DNA from: Actinoplanes xinjiangensis | GTDB lineage: Bacteria > Actinomycetota > Actinomycetes > Mycobacteriales > Micromonosporaceae | Assembly (NCBI RefSeq): GCF_003148685.1 | Contig: NZ_QGGR01000020.1 | Span: 103,036 to 167,035, forward strand | Direction of reading: 5' to 3' | Length of the DNA stretch: 64,000 nt | Part shown: positions 25,211 to 34,022 of the stretch, one piece after another | Position numbering within the stretch: the first letter of the stretch is position 1 | Layout of the letters: each line of letters starts with the position of its first letter | Translations under genes and position numbers: made by a program | Notes under the pieces: generated by a model | Databases searched by the model: none | Seen by the model: only the letters and a program-made list of their open reading frames with translations | What the model was told of the DNA's origin: nothing

Positions 25211-25238
25211 CCACGGTATCAACACATTGATACCGTGG
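25211..25238. promoter_or_regulatory. MarR operator, perfect inverted repeat
   Basis: Twelve-base perfect arms CCACGGTATCAA and TTGATACCGTGG separated by CACA. It lies five bases upstream of the monooxygenase start codon, so it overlaps the promoter region. The perfection and location make it the likely binding site for the MarR protein encoded in the same operon. Confidence 0.8.
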
Positions 25239-25278
25239 CCGGTGTGAGACAGGTGCGGTAGGGCCGCATGATGTCCGC

Positions 25279-25746
25279 ATGGTCGATATCGATGTGACGG
25301 TGCGGCGGGCCGGCGACCGCGACGTGCCCGCCCTGGCCGGGCTGCGCTGGCGGCGGGCCACCCAGGACCACGGCTACCAGGGCGACGACCGCGACGCGTT
25401 CGTGGCGGCGCTGGGCGAGTGGATGCGCGGGCACCCCGGGCATCGGGCGTTCGTGGCCGAGGTGGGCGGGGAGGTCGTCGGGATGGCGTGGCTGGCCGTC
25501 GTCGACCGGGTGCCCACCGCCGACCGGTACGTCCGGCGCGGCGGTGACGTGCAGTCGGTGTTCGTCGTACCCGAGTTACGCGGCCGGCGGGTCGGTGCCC
25601 TGCTGATGTCGGCCGTGCTGGACGAGGCCCGCCGTCTGGAGCTGGAACACGTGACGGTGCACTCCAGCACCCGGGCGGTGGCGTTCTACACGCGTAACGG
25701 CTGGAGCCACGATCCGCAGTGGCTCAGCTGGGCGGCCGGGCACTGA
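25279..25746 (+). CDS. GNAT acetyltransferase
   Basis: Encodes 155 residues. The acetyl-CoA loop VQSVFVVPELRGRRVGALLM (about 93-112; RxGRxVG form) and the C-terminal VHSSTRAVAFYTRNGW are standard GNAT. TAGGGC lies near the start as a possible -10. Its 3' end overlaps the convergent SRPBCC gene by 23 bases. Substrate not deducible. Confidence 0.85.
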   Translation: MVDIDVTVRRAGDRDVPALAGLRWRRATQDHGYQGDDRDAFVAALGEWMRGHPGHRAFVAEVGGEVVGMAWLAVVDRVPTADRYVRRGGDVQSVFVVPELRGRRVGALLMSAVLDEARRLELEHVTVHSSTRAVAFYTRNGWSHDPQWLSWAAGH

Positions 25747-26203
25747 CCGGTGCGCCTGCGGTCAGGGTCTGCAGGTGCGCCGCCCGCCGGCGCAGCAGCC
25801 GCCGCAGGTACGGGGCCAGCACCAGCCGGGTCACCACGGCGCCGAGCGGGCCCAGCGGTGCGGCGATCGTCATCCGGTCGGTCATCGTCGTGCCCGTGCC
25901 GGCCGGGGTGAACAGGTGCTCGTGGCGCAGCAGCCGGAACGGTCCGTGGACCTGCTCGTCGACGAACCGGTGCGGCCGCTGGTAGGCGGTGATCCGGCTG
26001 GTCATGCGCCAGCGGATCCCGAAATGCCGGGCCCGGAAGGTGACCTCGTCACCGAGCAGCAGCTGCCGCCGGCCGTCGCGGGTCACGGCGCTCTCGTCGC
26101 TGTCGTGCTGGGACGCGGCGTGCACGTCCACGTCGAGTTTCAGGTCGAACACCCGCGGCGGGGCGGCGCCGACGGTCGAGACGACCTCGATGGTGACCGG
26201 CAT
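25724..26203 (-). CDS. SRPBCC/START-like lipid-binding-fold protein
   Basis: Encodes 159 residues of the SRPBCC (START-like) fold: TIEVVSTVGAAPPRVFDLKLD at the start (strand and helix, given as VGAAPPRVFDL), VTFRARHFGIRWRMTSRIT and the final long helix VVTRLVLAPYLRRLLRRR. These proteins bind hydrophobic ligands; CDGSH- or toxin-related roles are not indicated. Overlaps the convergent acetyltransferase gene. Confidence 0.75.
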   Translation of the reverse strand: MPVTIEVVSTVGAAPPRVFDLKLDVDVHAASQHDSDESAVTRDGRRQLLLGDEVTFRARHFGIRWRMTSRITAYQRPHRFVDEQVHGPFRLLRHEHLFTPAGTGTTMTDRMTIAAPLGPLGAVVTRLVLAPYLRRLLRRRAAHLQTLTAGAPVSARPPS

Positions 26204-26230
26204 GCACCGCAGACTACGGGCCCGGCCCGG

Positions 26231-26977
26231 TCAGGACTTGCGGTGGTCGAGGTCGCGGGTGTGGGCGGTGATCCAGCGGGCGTCGCGCCGGTACAGCAGC
26301 ACGTGGTCGGCCAGGTGCGGGCTGTGGGTTTCGGTGAATACGGCCAGGTCGTGCAGCCGGTCGACGGCGACGCGCAGCACCTCGGCCGGCTGCGGGCCGC
26401 CGGCACCGTAGGTGTCGCACAGCAGCCGCAGCCGCCGGGCCCGTTCGGTGATCCCGTTGTCGACGGCCTCGGTGTTGGCCGGATCGGTCAACGGCACCAG
26501 CCGGTACGCCAGATAGGCCAGATCCCACACCCGTGGCCCGGGTGACGCGGTGTCCCAGTCGATCACCCCGGTCAGTTCGTGGCCGGTGAAGACCATGTTG
26601 TACGGGGCGAAGTCGTTGTGGCACACCACCTCGGCCGGTTCGTGGACCGGGATCCGCCAGATCGCGCCGGTCAGGTCGAACCCGGCGGTCACCGCGTGCA
26701 GCTCGGCCATCGCCCGGGCCGCGGTGACCAGCACACGATCGGCCCACACCCAGTCCGGCAGGTCCGCGTTCAGGACGGTGCCCGGCAGGTAGGACACGCT
26801 GTCGCGGCCCGCACTGTCGGTACCGAACGGCTCCGGCACCCAGGTCAGGCCGTGATCGCGCAGGTGGCGCAGCAGCCGCTGCACCGTGGGGGTCCAGACG
26901 CCGCCGGTGCGGCGCACCGTGTCACCGGCGCGGACCGCGCCACCGAAGTTCCCACCGGACAAAAGCTGCTCAGACAT
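26231..26977 (-). CDS. APH-type phosphotransferase
   Basis: Encodes 248 residues, shorter than canonical kinases because the N-lobe is reduced. Catalytic loop EVVCHNDFAPYNMVF (about 114-128) and metal site GVIDWDTASPGPRVWDLAY (about 136-154) are clear. Such APH-like proteins include aminoglycoside and macrolide kinases; the substrate cannot be predicted. Start MSEQLLSGGNFGG at 26977 is preferred over an upstream Met. Between 26978 and 27193 there is no gene; that stretch is relatively AT-rich and probably holds the promoter of the secreted oxidase. Confidence 0.75.
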   Translation of the reverse strand: MSEQLLSGGNFGGAVRAGDTVRRTGGVWTPTVQRLLRHLRDHGLTWVPEPFGTDSAGRDSVSYLPGTVLNADLPDWVWADRVLVTAARAMAELHAVTAGFDLTGAIWRIPVHEPAEVVCHNDFAPYNMVFTGHELTGVIDWDTASPGPRVWDLAYLAYRLVPLTDPANTEAVDNGITERARRLRLLCDTYGAGGPQPAEVLRVAVDRLHDLAVFTETHSPHLADHVLLYRRDARWITAHTRDLDHRKS

Positions 26978-27193
26978 CGGGAAAGTATCGCCGAAGCGAC
27001 AGCACGCTGGCCGAACGGGTGAGCGTTGAACCCGGAAGTGCCATCGGTGAATATTGAAGGACAACTTAACGAAGGGTTATGGTGACCGCATTGAACATTG
27101 ACGGGGGCGGTACACGACAAATCCACGGGGAAGCAAAGATCAATTCTGCAGGTGAAGTCCCGGCCCCGGTATCGGTGAAGGGACGACAATGCC

Positions 27194-29281
27194 ATGCGCA
27201 CATTTCGCGCATTGATAGCGGCTTGCCTTTTTTCGGTCTCATTTCTGGCCGGCGGCCCGGTCTCCGGTGCGACGGCCGCCCCGCCGCCACCGCACGATCA
27301 CCGCGCCCACGGGCACACCGCCGCCGAGGACGACGCCGAACACCGGGCGCAGGACCTGGTCGGGATGCCGCTGCGGGAGATCGAGAAGACCACGGCGCAG
27401 AACGCCGAACGCATCGAACGCCAGACCGGCCTGCGGCCGGGCCGGGCCCGGGCCGGTGCCCGCGCCGACGCCGACCCGGGCGTGTCCGGCCGGTGGAGCC
27501 CGGTGGTCGACACCACCGTGGTTCCGGTGTTCACGGCGGTGCTGCCCAACGGCAAGGTCCTGATCTGGGACTCCGTCGGGGACAAGCCCGCCGAGACCTA
27601 TCCGGCGCACGACTTCACCCGGGCGATGGTGTGGAACCCGGTCGACGACACCCAGAAACGCGTCGACCTTCAGGGCACCAACCTGTTCTGCGCCGGGTTC
27701 GCGCACCTGCCCGACGGCAACATTCTGGTCGCCGGCGGGAACGCCAACGCGCAACTGGCCGGCACCGTGCGGACCTACGTGTTCGACTGGCGCAGCGAAA
27801 CGTGGACCCGCGGCCGTGACATGGCCGCCGCCCGCTGGTACCCGTCGGTGACGGAAATGGCGAACGGTGAACAGGTCATCATCGGCGGCGGTCCGGCGAC
27901 CGCCGAGGTCTACCAGACGAACGGCGTTATTCGCCCCTTGCCGAACTTCACCAAATACAGCGCGCGGATCTATCCGTTCATGATTTCCCGGCCCGACACA
28001 CAATTGGGCCTTTTCGGTCCCACCAACCCGGGATATACGATCACCACGACCGGGAACGGGGCGATCACCGGAACTGCCGCCCGCGATTCGATCAATCGTG
28101 ACTACGGCAGTTTCTCGACCTTCGACATCGGCCGGACCCTGGTCGTCGGCGGGGGCAGCATCACCGAGGACGGCGTCGCGAAACGGCCCACCCGTACCGC
28201 GGTGATCCTGGACGCCACCAAGGGCCTGACCCCGGCGGTCACCACCACCGCGTCGATGTCGGCCGGCCGCCGTCAGCACAACGCCACTGTGCTGGCCGAC
28301 GGCTCGGTGCTGGTCACCGGCGGCATGAGCAGTACCGCCGTCAACGGCCTGGTCGACCTCAATGCCGCCGTCACCACCGCCGAACTGTGGAACCCGGTCA
28401 CCGGCCAGTGGACGGTGCTGTCCGCCGCCGACCGGATCCGGCAATACCACTCCACGGCCGCGCTGCTGCCCGACGGGCGGGTGCTGACCGGCGGCGGCGG
28501 GATCTGCGCGGCCTGCATGAGCGCCGGCTACCTGGAGAAGAACGTCGAATACTTCAGCCCGCCCTACCTGTTCAAGAAGGACGGCAGCGGTGAACCCGCC
28601 GACCGGCCGGTGATCAGCGCCGCCCCGGCGAGCGTCGGGATCGGTGCCGCCTTCACCGTCACCAGCGCGCAGGCGGCGTCCATCGCCAAGGTCGGCCTGG
28701 TCGGGTTCGGCGACGTCACCCACAGCGTCGATCAGGGGCAGCGCTACATTCCGCTGAAGTACACGGTCTCCGGAACCACCCTGACGGTCACCGGCCCACC
28801 GACCGGCGGGGTGGCACCACCCGGCCACTACATGCTGTTCGTCACCGACACCGCCGGGGTGCCGTCGGTGGCCCGCACGGTGCAGGTCGCCAAGGCGCCG
28901 GCCCCGCTGATGAGCCCGCTGAAGAACAGCACCGGCAAATGCGTCGACATCCCCGGTTCGGCGTTGACCGCCCGCACCTACCTGCAGACCTACACCTGCA
29001 ACAACAGCAAGGCGCAGGCGCTGACCCGGTTCACCGACAACACGCTGCGGGTGTTCGGGATGTGCGCGGACGTGCCGAGCAGCAACTACGTCAGCGGGCA
29101 GCGGATCTGGCAGTACGGCTGCAACGGCACCGGGGCGCAGCGCTGGCAGTTCGGTGCCGACGGCACGGTCCGGCCGGTGGGCAACACCGGTCTGTGCCTG
29201 GCCGCGGCGGCCACCACCAACGCCGCGCAGGTCACCATCGTCACGTGCAGCGGGGCGGCGCTGCAGAAGTGGACGTGGTGA
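27194..29281 (+). CDS. Secreted copper-radical oxidase with ricin domain
   Basis: Encodes 695 residues. Signal peptide (about 1-29, cut after VSGATAA), a kelch-type seven-blade propeller (about 100-470), a C-terminal DUF1929 immunoglobulin-like domain (about 470-560) and a ricin-type beta-trefoil (about 567-695, with QRWQF and QKWTW). Galactose/glyoxal oxidase active-site residues fit: C166 (NLFCAGF) to crosslink with Y216 (RWYPSV), axial Y418 and H419 (RQYHST) and H545 (PGHYML). It would oxidise a sugar or aldehyde to peroxide outside the cell, bound to carbohydrate by the lectin part. Confidence 0.85.
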   Translation: MRTFRALIAACLFSVSFLAGGPVSGATAAPPPPHDHRAHGHTAAEDDAEHRAQDLVGMPLREIEKTTAQNAERIERQTGLRPGRARAGARADADPGVSGRWSPVVDTTVVPVFTAVLPNGKVLIWDSVGDKPAETYPAHDFTRAMVWNPVDDTQKRVDLQGTNLFCAGFAHLPDGNILVAGGNANAQLAGTVRTYVFDWRSETWTRGRDMAAARWYPSVTEMANGEQVIIGGGPATAEVYQTNGVIRPLPNFTKYSARIYPFMISRPDTQLGLFGPTNPGYTITTTGNGAITGTAARDSINRDYGSFSTFDIGRTLVVGGGSITEDGVAKRPTRTAVILDATKGLTPAVTTTASMSAGRRQHNATVLADGSVLVTGGMSSTAVNGLVDLNAAVTTAELWNPVTGQWTVLSAADRIRQYHSTAALLPDGRVLTGGGGICAACMSAGYLEKNVEYFSPPYLFKKDGSGEPADRPVISAAPASVGIGAAFTVTSAQAASIAKVGLVGFGDVTHSVDQGQRYIPLKYTVSGTTLTVTGPPTGGVAPPGHYMLFVTDTAGVPSVARTVQVAKAPAPLMSPLKNSTGKCVDIPGSALTARTYLQTYTCNNSKAQALTRFTDNTLRVFGMCADVPSSNYVSGQRIWQYGCNGTGAQRWQFGADGTVRPVGNTGLCLAAAATTNAAQVTIVTCSGAALQKWTW

Positions 29282-29282
29282 C

Positions 29283-29984
29283 CTATTCGGTGAGGATCGG
29301 CGGCCGGGTGTGCCAGGTCGCCATCCGTACCACCGCGAAACCCAGCGACTCGTAGAGAGGGCGGCCCGCCTCCGTCGCGACCAGCGTGAACACCTGGTCG
29401 GGGCGGGCCGCGATCGCCGCCGACAGCACCGCCCGGCCCAGACCCCGCGACCGGTGTTCGGCCAGGGTGGCCAGCCAGTACAGGCCGGTGGCGTGCCCGT
29501 CGTCGTAGGTGTAGGCCGCGGCGGCCGGGGCCCCGTCGTCGTAGGCCAGCCACACCCGCCAGCCGGGCAGCCGCAGCACCCGCGGCGGCAGCGCCTGCCC
29601 GCGGACCCACGGTTGCAGCTGCGGGAACGGGAAACCGTCGACCATGACCCGTTCCGCGGCGGCCAGCGTGTCCGGGTCGCGGACCTCGACCACCGGCACC
29701 GCCGGGGCCTTCAACCCGCCGGGCGGGCGGTCCATCACCGGCATGCACACCGCCCGCGAATTCGGGAACACCGGCGGCGCGTCCGGGCTGGTGAAGACGT
29801 CCTCGACGACGACCCGGCTCTGCAGGGCCATGCCGGCGACCTCGGCGACCGTCGCGGTGGTCGGCGGCTGCCGCAGGATCACCCGGGTCGAGCCGGGCCG
29901 GTCCACCCGCAGCAGCCGCTCGTCGAGGCGGGCCGTCGGGAACAGAGCGGTCCACATGGCCGCGGCATTCCGCAGGTAGATCAC
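29283..29984 (-). CDS. GNAT acetyltransferase (two-part)
   Basis: Encodes 233 residues. The C-terminal half (about 120-225) is a GNAT domain: YWLATLAEHRSRGLGRAVLS with the acetyl-CoA loop and VATEAGRPLYESLGF near the end. The N-terminal half holds another strand-rich part (VFPNSRAVCMPVMDR) of unclear function, so it may be a degenerate second GNAT. Its stop is two bases from the oxidase stop, so the genes converge tightly. Confidence 0.75.
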   Translation of the reverse strand: MIYLRNAAAMWTALFPTARLDERLLRVDRPGSTRVILRQPPTTATVAEVAGMALQSRVVVEDVFTSPDAPPVFPNSRAVCMPVMDRPPGGLKAPAVPVVEVRDPDTLAAAERVMVDGFPFPQLQPWVRGQALPPRVLRLPGWRVWLAYDDGAPAAAAYTYDDGHATGLYWLATLAEHRSRGLGRAVLSAAIAARPDQVFTLVATEAGRPLYESLGFAVVRMATWHTRPPILTE

Positions 29985-30002
29985 GACCGGCAGGGTAGCC
30001 GA

Positions 30003-30605
30003 TCACACTGCCGTGACGAGCCCGATGATCCGGTCGACATACCGTCGGCGTAGCTCCGGGGTGCCCGGCACCAGCTCCGGGGTGGCGTGGGCGAGCTGCG
30101 CATGTCCCAGGTAGGTACTCACCGCGATCAGCGCACGGTCGGCGGCTTCGTCCGGGTCGAGACCGAGACCTTCGAACAACTGCGCGGTGTACGCCAGGCG
30201 CCGCTGCGTCACCCGGGCCAGTACCGGGGCGACGTGCGGGTGGTCGGCGGTGGCGAGCATGGCCAGTTCGATCGCGTCGGCGCCGGGGATCGCCGTCGAC
30301 TCGATCACCGCGCCGATCAGGGTCCGCAGTCTGGCCTGCGGATCCGGTTCGGCCTCGACCATGGTGATGACCGCGTCGGTGTGGTCGGTCTCCCAGCGTT
30401 GCAGCGCTGCCTCGATCAGCGCGTCGCGGTTGGCGAAATGCCAGTAGAAGCTGCCCTTGGTCGCCCCGAGCGCCGCGGCCAGCGGTTCGACGGCGACGGC
30501 GGCCAGACCGCCGCGCGCCATCGCCTCCAGTGCGGCGCCGGTCCAGTCGGCGACAGTGAGCCTGGTCGCTGGGGGCTTGCGGGCGCGGCGTTCAACCATC
30601 TCCAT
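30003..30605 (-). CDS. TetR-family repressor
   Basis: Encodes about 200 residues. Helix-turn-helix: LTVADWTGAALEAMARGGL, VEPLAAALGATKGSFYWHF and NRDALIEAALQRWE. The C-terminal helices match the TetR_C type of actinobacteria. Start at 30605 or 30599 (MEMVERR or MVERR). It faces the SRPBCC-DUF2867 gene across 43 bases that contain the inverted repeat CCATACGGT / ACCGTATGG, its likely operator. It is probably the repressor of that gene. Confidence 0.88.
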   Translation of the reverse strand: MEMVERRARKPPATRLTVADWTGAALEAMARGGLAAVAVEPLAAALGATKGSFYWHFANRDALIEAALQRWETDHTDAVITMVEAEPDPQARLRTLIGAVIESTAIPGADAIELAMLATADHPHVAPVLARVTQRRLAYTAQLFEGLGLDPDEAADRALIAVSTYLGHAQLAHATPELVPGTPELRRRYVDRIIGLVTAV

Positions 30606-30641
30606 ACGGTACGGTACGGCGAAACATACGCCACCGTATGG
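30602..30641. promoter_or_regulatory. Divergent TetR operator region
   Basis: Arms CCATACGGT (30602-30610) and ACCGTATGG (30633-30641) form a perfect nine-base inverted repeat with a 22-base spacer. Inside the spacer, TACGG recurs as a short tandem repeat. It covers the space between two divergent start codons and overlaps the first codons of the repressor. The flanking gene pair suggests the repressor binds here. Confidence 0.6.
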
Positions 30642-30648
30642 AGGGGTC

Positions 30649-31695
30649 ATGACCGTCATCGACAACACCCACCAGCGCCTGCTCCCGGCCCCCGCCGCCG
30701 ACGTCGGCCGCCTCCTCGACCGGATCGGCCGCCCCGGCGACCCCCTCTGGCCGTCGCCGACCTGGATCCCGATGCGCCTGGACCGGCCACTGTCGGTCGG
30801 CGCCGGCGGCGGCCACGGTCCGGTCCGCTACCACGTCAGCGACTACCGGCCCGGCCGGCTCGTCGAGTTCACCTTCGACCCGCGGATCGGGCTGACCGGC
30901 ACCCACACCTTCGAGGTCATCGCCCACGGCGACGACGCGTGCATCCTGCGGCACCGGCTCGTCGCCACCCCCGCCGCCCACATGCGGCTGCTCTGGCCGG
31001 CCCTGATCGGCCCCTGCCACGACACCGTCCTGGAACACCTACTCGACAACGCCGAACACGCCGTCACCGGCACGGTCACCGACCCGGTGCGCTATCCGTG
31101 GCAGGCGCGACTGGACGTCCGCCTCTTCAGCGTCCAGGTCAACGCGACGGCCGTACCGGACAACGCCCTTCTCCTCAAAGCCGCCCTGCCGCCCGCCGGC
31201 GACCCGGTGCCCGGCCCGGTCCCGCCGGCCGCACCGCGGCCGGACCTGGCCGACGCCTACACCGCGCGGGTCCCACCCGGCGCCCCCACCGACCCGCAGA
31301 CCTGGGCCGACGCGATCTTCGGCAACCCGCCGCCCGCCGTCACCGCCCTGCTCCGGCTGCGCAACGCCCTGGTCACACCGTTCGGCATCGAACGCGGCGA
31401 CCGGTCCGCGTTCGCCACCATCACCCGCACCGACCGGGAACTGCTTCTCGGCACCGACGCCAGCCACCTCGACTTCCGCGCCTCGGTCCTGGTCGAACCC
31501 GACGACGACGGCGTCAGCGTCACCCTGTCCACCCACGCCGTCGCCCACCACCGCACCGGCCGCCTCTACCTGACCCTGGTGCGACTGTTCCACCCGCCGG
31601 TCGTCACAGCGATGCTGCGCCGCGCCGCCGCGGAAACGGTACGACCGCGCCCGGTCAGGCCGCCCGCCCTGCCAGCCACGACCCCACCGCGGTGA
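30649..31695 (+). CDS. SRPBCC-DUF2867 fusion protein
   Basis: Encodes 348 residues in two domains. The first (about 1-150) is SRPBCC-like: LLPAPAADVGRLLDRI, FTFDPRIGLTGTHTFEVI and LVATPAAHMRLLWPALI. The second (about 155-335) matches DUF2867: DVRLFSVQVNA, GIERGDRSAFATITRTDREL, GTDASHLDFRASVLVEP and TLVRLFHPPVVTAMLRRA. Both are small-molecule-binding-like folds; the fusion of the two under a TetR suggests response to a hydrophobic ligand. Overlaps the convergent HAD gene by 41 bases. Confidence 0.75.
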   Translation: MTVIDNTHQRLLPAPAADVGRLLDRIGRPGDPLWPSPTWIPMRLDRPLSVGAGGGHGPVRYHVSDYRPGRLVEFTFDPRIGLTGTHTFEVIAHGDDACILRHRLVATPAAHMRLLWPALIGPCHDTVLEHLLDNAEHAVTGTVTDPVRYPWQARLDVRLFSVQVNATAVPDNALLLKAALPPAGDPVPGPVPPAAPRPDLADAYTARVPPGAPTDPQTWADAIFGNPPPAVTALLRLRNALVTPFGIERGDRSAFATITRTDRELLLGTDASHLDFRASVLVEPDDDGVSVTLSTHAVAHHRTGRLYLTLVRLFHPPVVTAMLRRAAAETVRPRPVRPPALPATTPPR

Positions 31696-32167
31696 AGTCG
31701 GCGGCGGTGAGCCCCGCATACGGATCCACCCGGTGCAGCAGCGCCGCCCCCGGGTGGAAGTCCTGCACCCAGTGACGATCGATGTCGGTGAGCTCGTCGT
31801 CCAGCCACACGAACGGCCGGCCGGCCGCCCACGACACCAGACTGATCGTCTTCCAGTGCAGAGCACCGGACATCCGGTCGTCCTCGGCGAACGCCACGAC
31901 CGGCAACGGCGGCAGACCCAACCGTGGGCCGACCAGCTCGTTGGCCGTGTCCATCCACGTCGTCGCCCACACCAGCGAACCACCGAGCGCCAGCAGCCGG
32001 CCACCGTCGGCCGGATCGAGCCGGTGGATCAGCGGATGCCCCGACGGATCCGGCGCCACCGCCCCGGGCGGTGTGCCCGGCCGGGCCCGCAACGGAATCA
32101 GCGGCCCGTCCACGTCGAGGAAGATCACCGGTGGGGGACTCACCGCCAGCGGGCCCGCAACCCGCAC
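31655..32167 (-). CDS. HAD-like hydrolase-type protein
   Basis: Encodes about 170 residues. The N-terminal VIFLDVDGPLIPLRA carries the HAD motif I Asp-x-Asp-Gly, and FVWLDDELTDIDRHW resembles motif IV. Intermediate parts give the usual alternating strands and helices. Actinobacterial HAD-fold proteins of this small type are often annotated as hydrolases of unknown substrate. The 5' end overlaps the methyltransferase 3' end by 28 bases. Confidence 0.7.
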   Translation of the reverse strand: MRVAGPLAVSPPPVIFLDVDGPLIPLRARPGTPPGAVAPDPSGHPLIHRLDPADGGRLLALGGSLVWATTWMDTANELVGPRLGLPPLPVVAFAEDDRMSGALHWKTISLVSWAAGRPFVWLDDELTDIDRHWVQDFHPGAALLHRVDPYAGLTAADFTAVGSWLAGRAA

Positions 32168-32865
32168 GTCAGCATCGGCAGCACGAACTCACCGTCGGCC
32201 GTCTCCGGCCGCCCGGCCAGGAACTCCCGGATCCGCCGCAGCGTCGCCTCCCGCTGCGGGCCCGCCATGACCAGCAGCCCCGCCCGCGTCGCCAGCGTCG
32301 CCACCAGCGAATCCGCGGTCCGCACCTGCCCGTGCGCGAACTGCGCGCGCTGCGCCGACGCCGACAGCAGCCCGGCGGTCGCCGCCCGCCACGCCGCCGG
32401 AGTGTCGCGCGGCCCGACCACCGCGGCACCGGCCACCCGCGCCAGCCCGGCCACCCAGCCGACCCGGTCGTCCAGAACATTCCACAACCCGGCCAGCACC
32501 CCACCGGGCACCAGCACCCGGGCGATCTCCGGCCCCGCCACCGCCATGTCGAACCAGTGCAGGGCGTTACCGGCCACCACCACATCCACCGACGCGTCCG
32601 GCAACGGAATCGACTCCGCACTCCCACCGGCCGCCCGCACCTGCGGAAACGCCACCCGCAACTGCGCCAGCATCGCCGGATCCGGCTCGACCGCCGTCAC
32701 GTCGGCACCGGCGGCCAGCAGCGTGGCGGTGAGCTTGCCGGTCCCCGCACCCAGATCCAGCACCCGCGAACCCGGCGCCGCCTCGATCGCCCACCGGGCC
32801 GCCGCGTCGGCATAGTCAGGGCGATGCCGGGCGTACGCCGCCGCCACCGTACCGAAGACCTCCAT
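32140..32865 (-). CDS. SAM-dependent methyltransferase
   Basis: Encodes 241 residues. Motif I VLDLGAGTGKLT, VTAVEPDPAMLAQL, then GGSAESIPLPDASVDVVVAG and HWFDMAVAGPEIARVL give a Methyltransf_11-type enzyme of the class found in tailoring and unknown pathways. Its 3' end overlaps the HAD gene, suggesting one operon. Convergence with no biosynthetic cluster makes the substrate unclear. Confidence 0.85.
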   Translation of the reverse strand: MEVFGTVAAAYARHRPDYADAAARWAIEAAPGSRVLDLGAGTGKLTATLLAAGADVTAVEPDPAMLAQLRVAFPQVRAAGGSAESIPLPDASVDVVVAGNALHWFDMAVAGPEIARVLVPGGVLAGLWNVLDDRVGWVAGLARVAGAAVVGPRDTPAAWRAATAGLLSASAQRAQFAHGQVRTADSLVATLATRAGLLVMAGPQREATLRRIREFLAGRPETADGEFVLPMLTCGLRARWR

Positions 32866-32884
32866 CCGGGCACCCTATAACCCG

Positions 32885-33847
32885 GTGGACGAAACCGGGC
32901 ACCGGACGGCAGGCTTACCGACCGTGCCGGACACCGAGGTCAGCAAACTCCACGACGACGAGGTCGACATCGACACCACCCTGGTCAGGCGGCTACTCGC
33001 CGACCAGTTCCCCGCATGGGCGCACCACCCGGTCCGCTACGTGGCCGCCTCCGGCACCGACAACGCGACCTTCCGCGTCGGCGACGAACTGTCGGTACGC
33101 CTGCCCCGTACCGCACGCCACACCGGCCAGATCGAGAAGGACCTGACCTGGCTGCCCCGGCTGGCCCCGCACCTGCCGCTGGCCGTCCCCGAACCCCTGG
33201 CCGCCGGCACCCCCACCGACGAGTTCCCGTTCACCTGGGGCGTCTACCGCTGGCTGCCCGGCACCACCTTCGACCCGGCGCGACTCGCCGACCCGCAGGC
33301 CACCGCCCGCGACCTCGCCGACTTCCTGCACCACCTGCAGCAGATCGACACGACCGGCGCACCCACCCCACCGGACGACCCGTTCAGCCGCGGCACCCCC
33401 CTGGCACCGCGCGACCAGCTGTTCCGGGCCGCCGTCGAGGAACTGCGCGACGACTTCGACACCGGCCTGGTCCTGGCCGCCTGGGACCAGGCCCTGGCCG
33501 CCGACACCTGGACCGGACCGGCCCGCTGGATCCACGGCGACCTGATGCCCGGCAACGTCCTGATCGCCGACGGCCACCTCACCGCGGTCATCGACTTCGG
33601 CACCGCCTGGGCGGCGGACCCCGCCGCCGACATCCTCGCCGCCTGGCACCTGTTCGACGGCGACTCCCGGCAGGCGTTCCGAGACGCCCTCGACACCGAC
33701 GACCAGGCCTGGGTACGGGCCCGAGGCTGGACCCTGTCCCTGGCGATGATCGCCCTGCCGTACTACCGCACCCGCGACCCGGAGTCGGTACGCGACACCG
33801 TCACCTTCATCAACGACCTGCTCGCCGACTTCACCGCCGGCCACTGA
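32885..33847 (+). CDS. APH-type phosphotransferase
   Basis: Encodes 320 residues. N-lobe strand AASGTDNATFRVGDELSVRLP carries the ATP-binding Lys/Arg region, the hinge FTWGVYRWLPG is followed by the catalytic loop RWIHGDLMPGNVLI (about 216-229) and AVIDFGTAWAADPAADI with the metal Asp. Closest in pattern to HygR/hypothetical aminoglycoside kinases of actinomycetes. Start ATG is at 32885; the true start may be a later codon at the conserved VDIDTTLVRRLL. 33848-34022 contains no gene that I can support. Confidence 0.8.
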   Translation: MDETGHRTAGLPTVPDTEVSKLHDDEVDIDTTLVRRLLADQFPAWAHHPVRYVAASGTDNATFRVGDELSVRLPRTARHTGQIEKDLTWLPRLAPHLPLAVPEPLAAGTPTDEFPFTWGVYRWLPGTTFDPARLADPQATARDLADFLHHLQQIDTTGAPTPPDDPFSRGTPLAPRDQLFRAAVEELRDDFDTGLVLAAWDQALAADTWTGPARWIHGDLMPGNVLIADGHLTAVIDFGTAWAADPAADILAAWHLFDGDSRQAFRDALDTDDQAWVRARGWTLSLAMIALPYYRTRDPESVRDTVTFINDLLADFTAGH

Positions 33848-34022
33848 CCGTCCCGCCGGTGCGAACCCGGCCGACCGGGCAGGTACCGCTCGCCCGTTCC
33901 GGGTGCCACCACCCCGTCCCCAGCGGCGAAAAGCCACCATTCGACCGGCTCGCGAAGGCCCGCCACCCCACTACCGTCGCTCAGGCAAATCGGCTGACCT
34001 TCGACGAGAGAACCCCGCCTTC

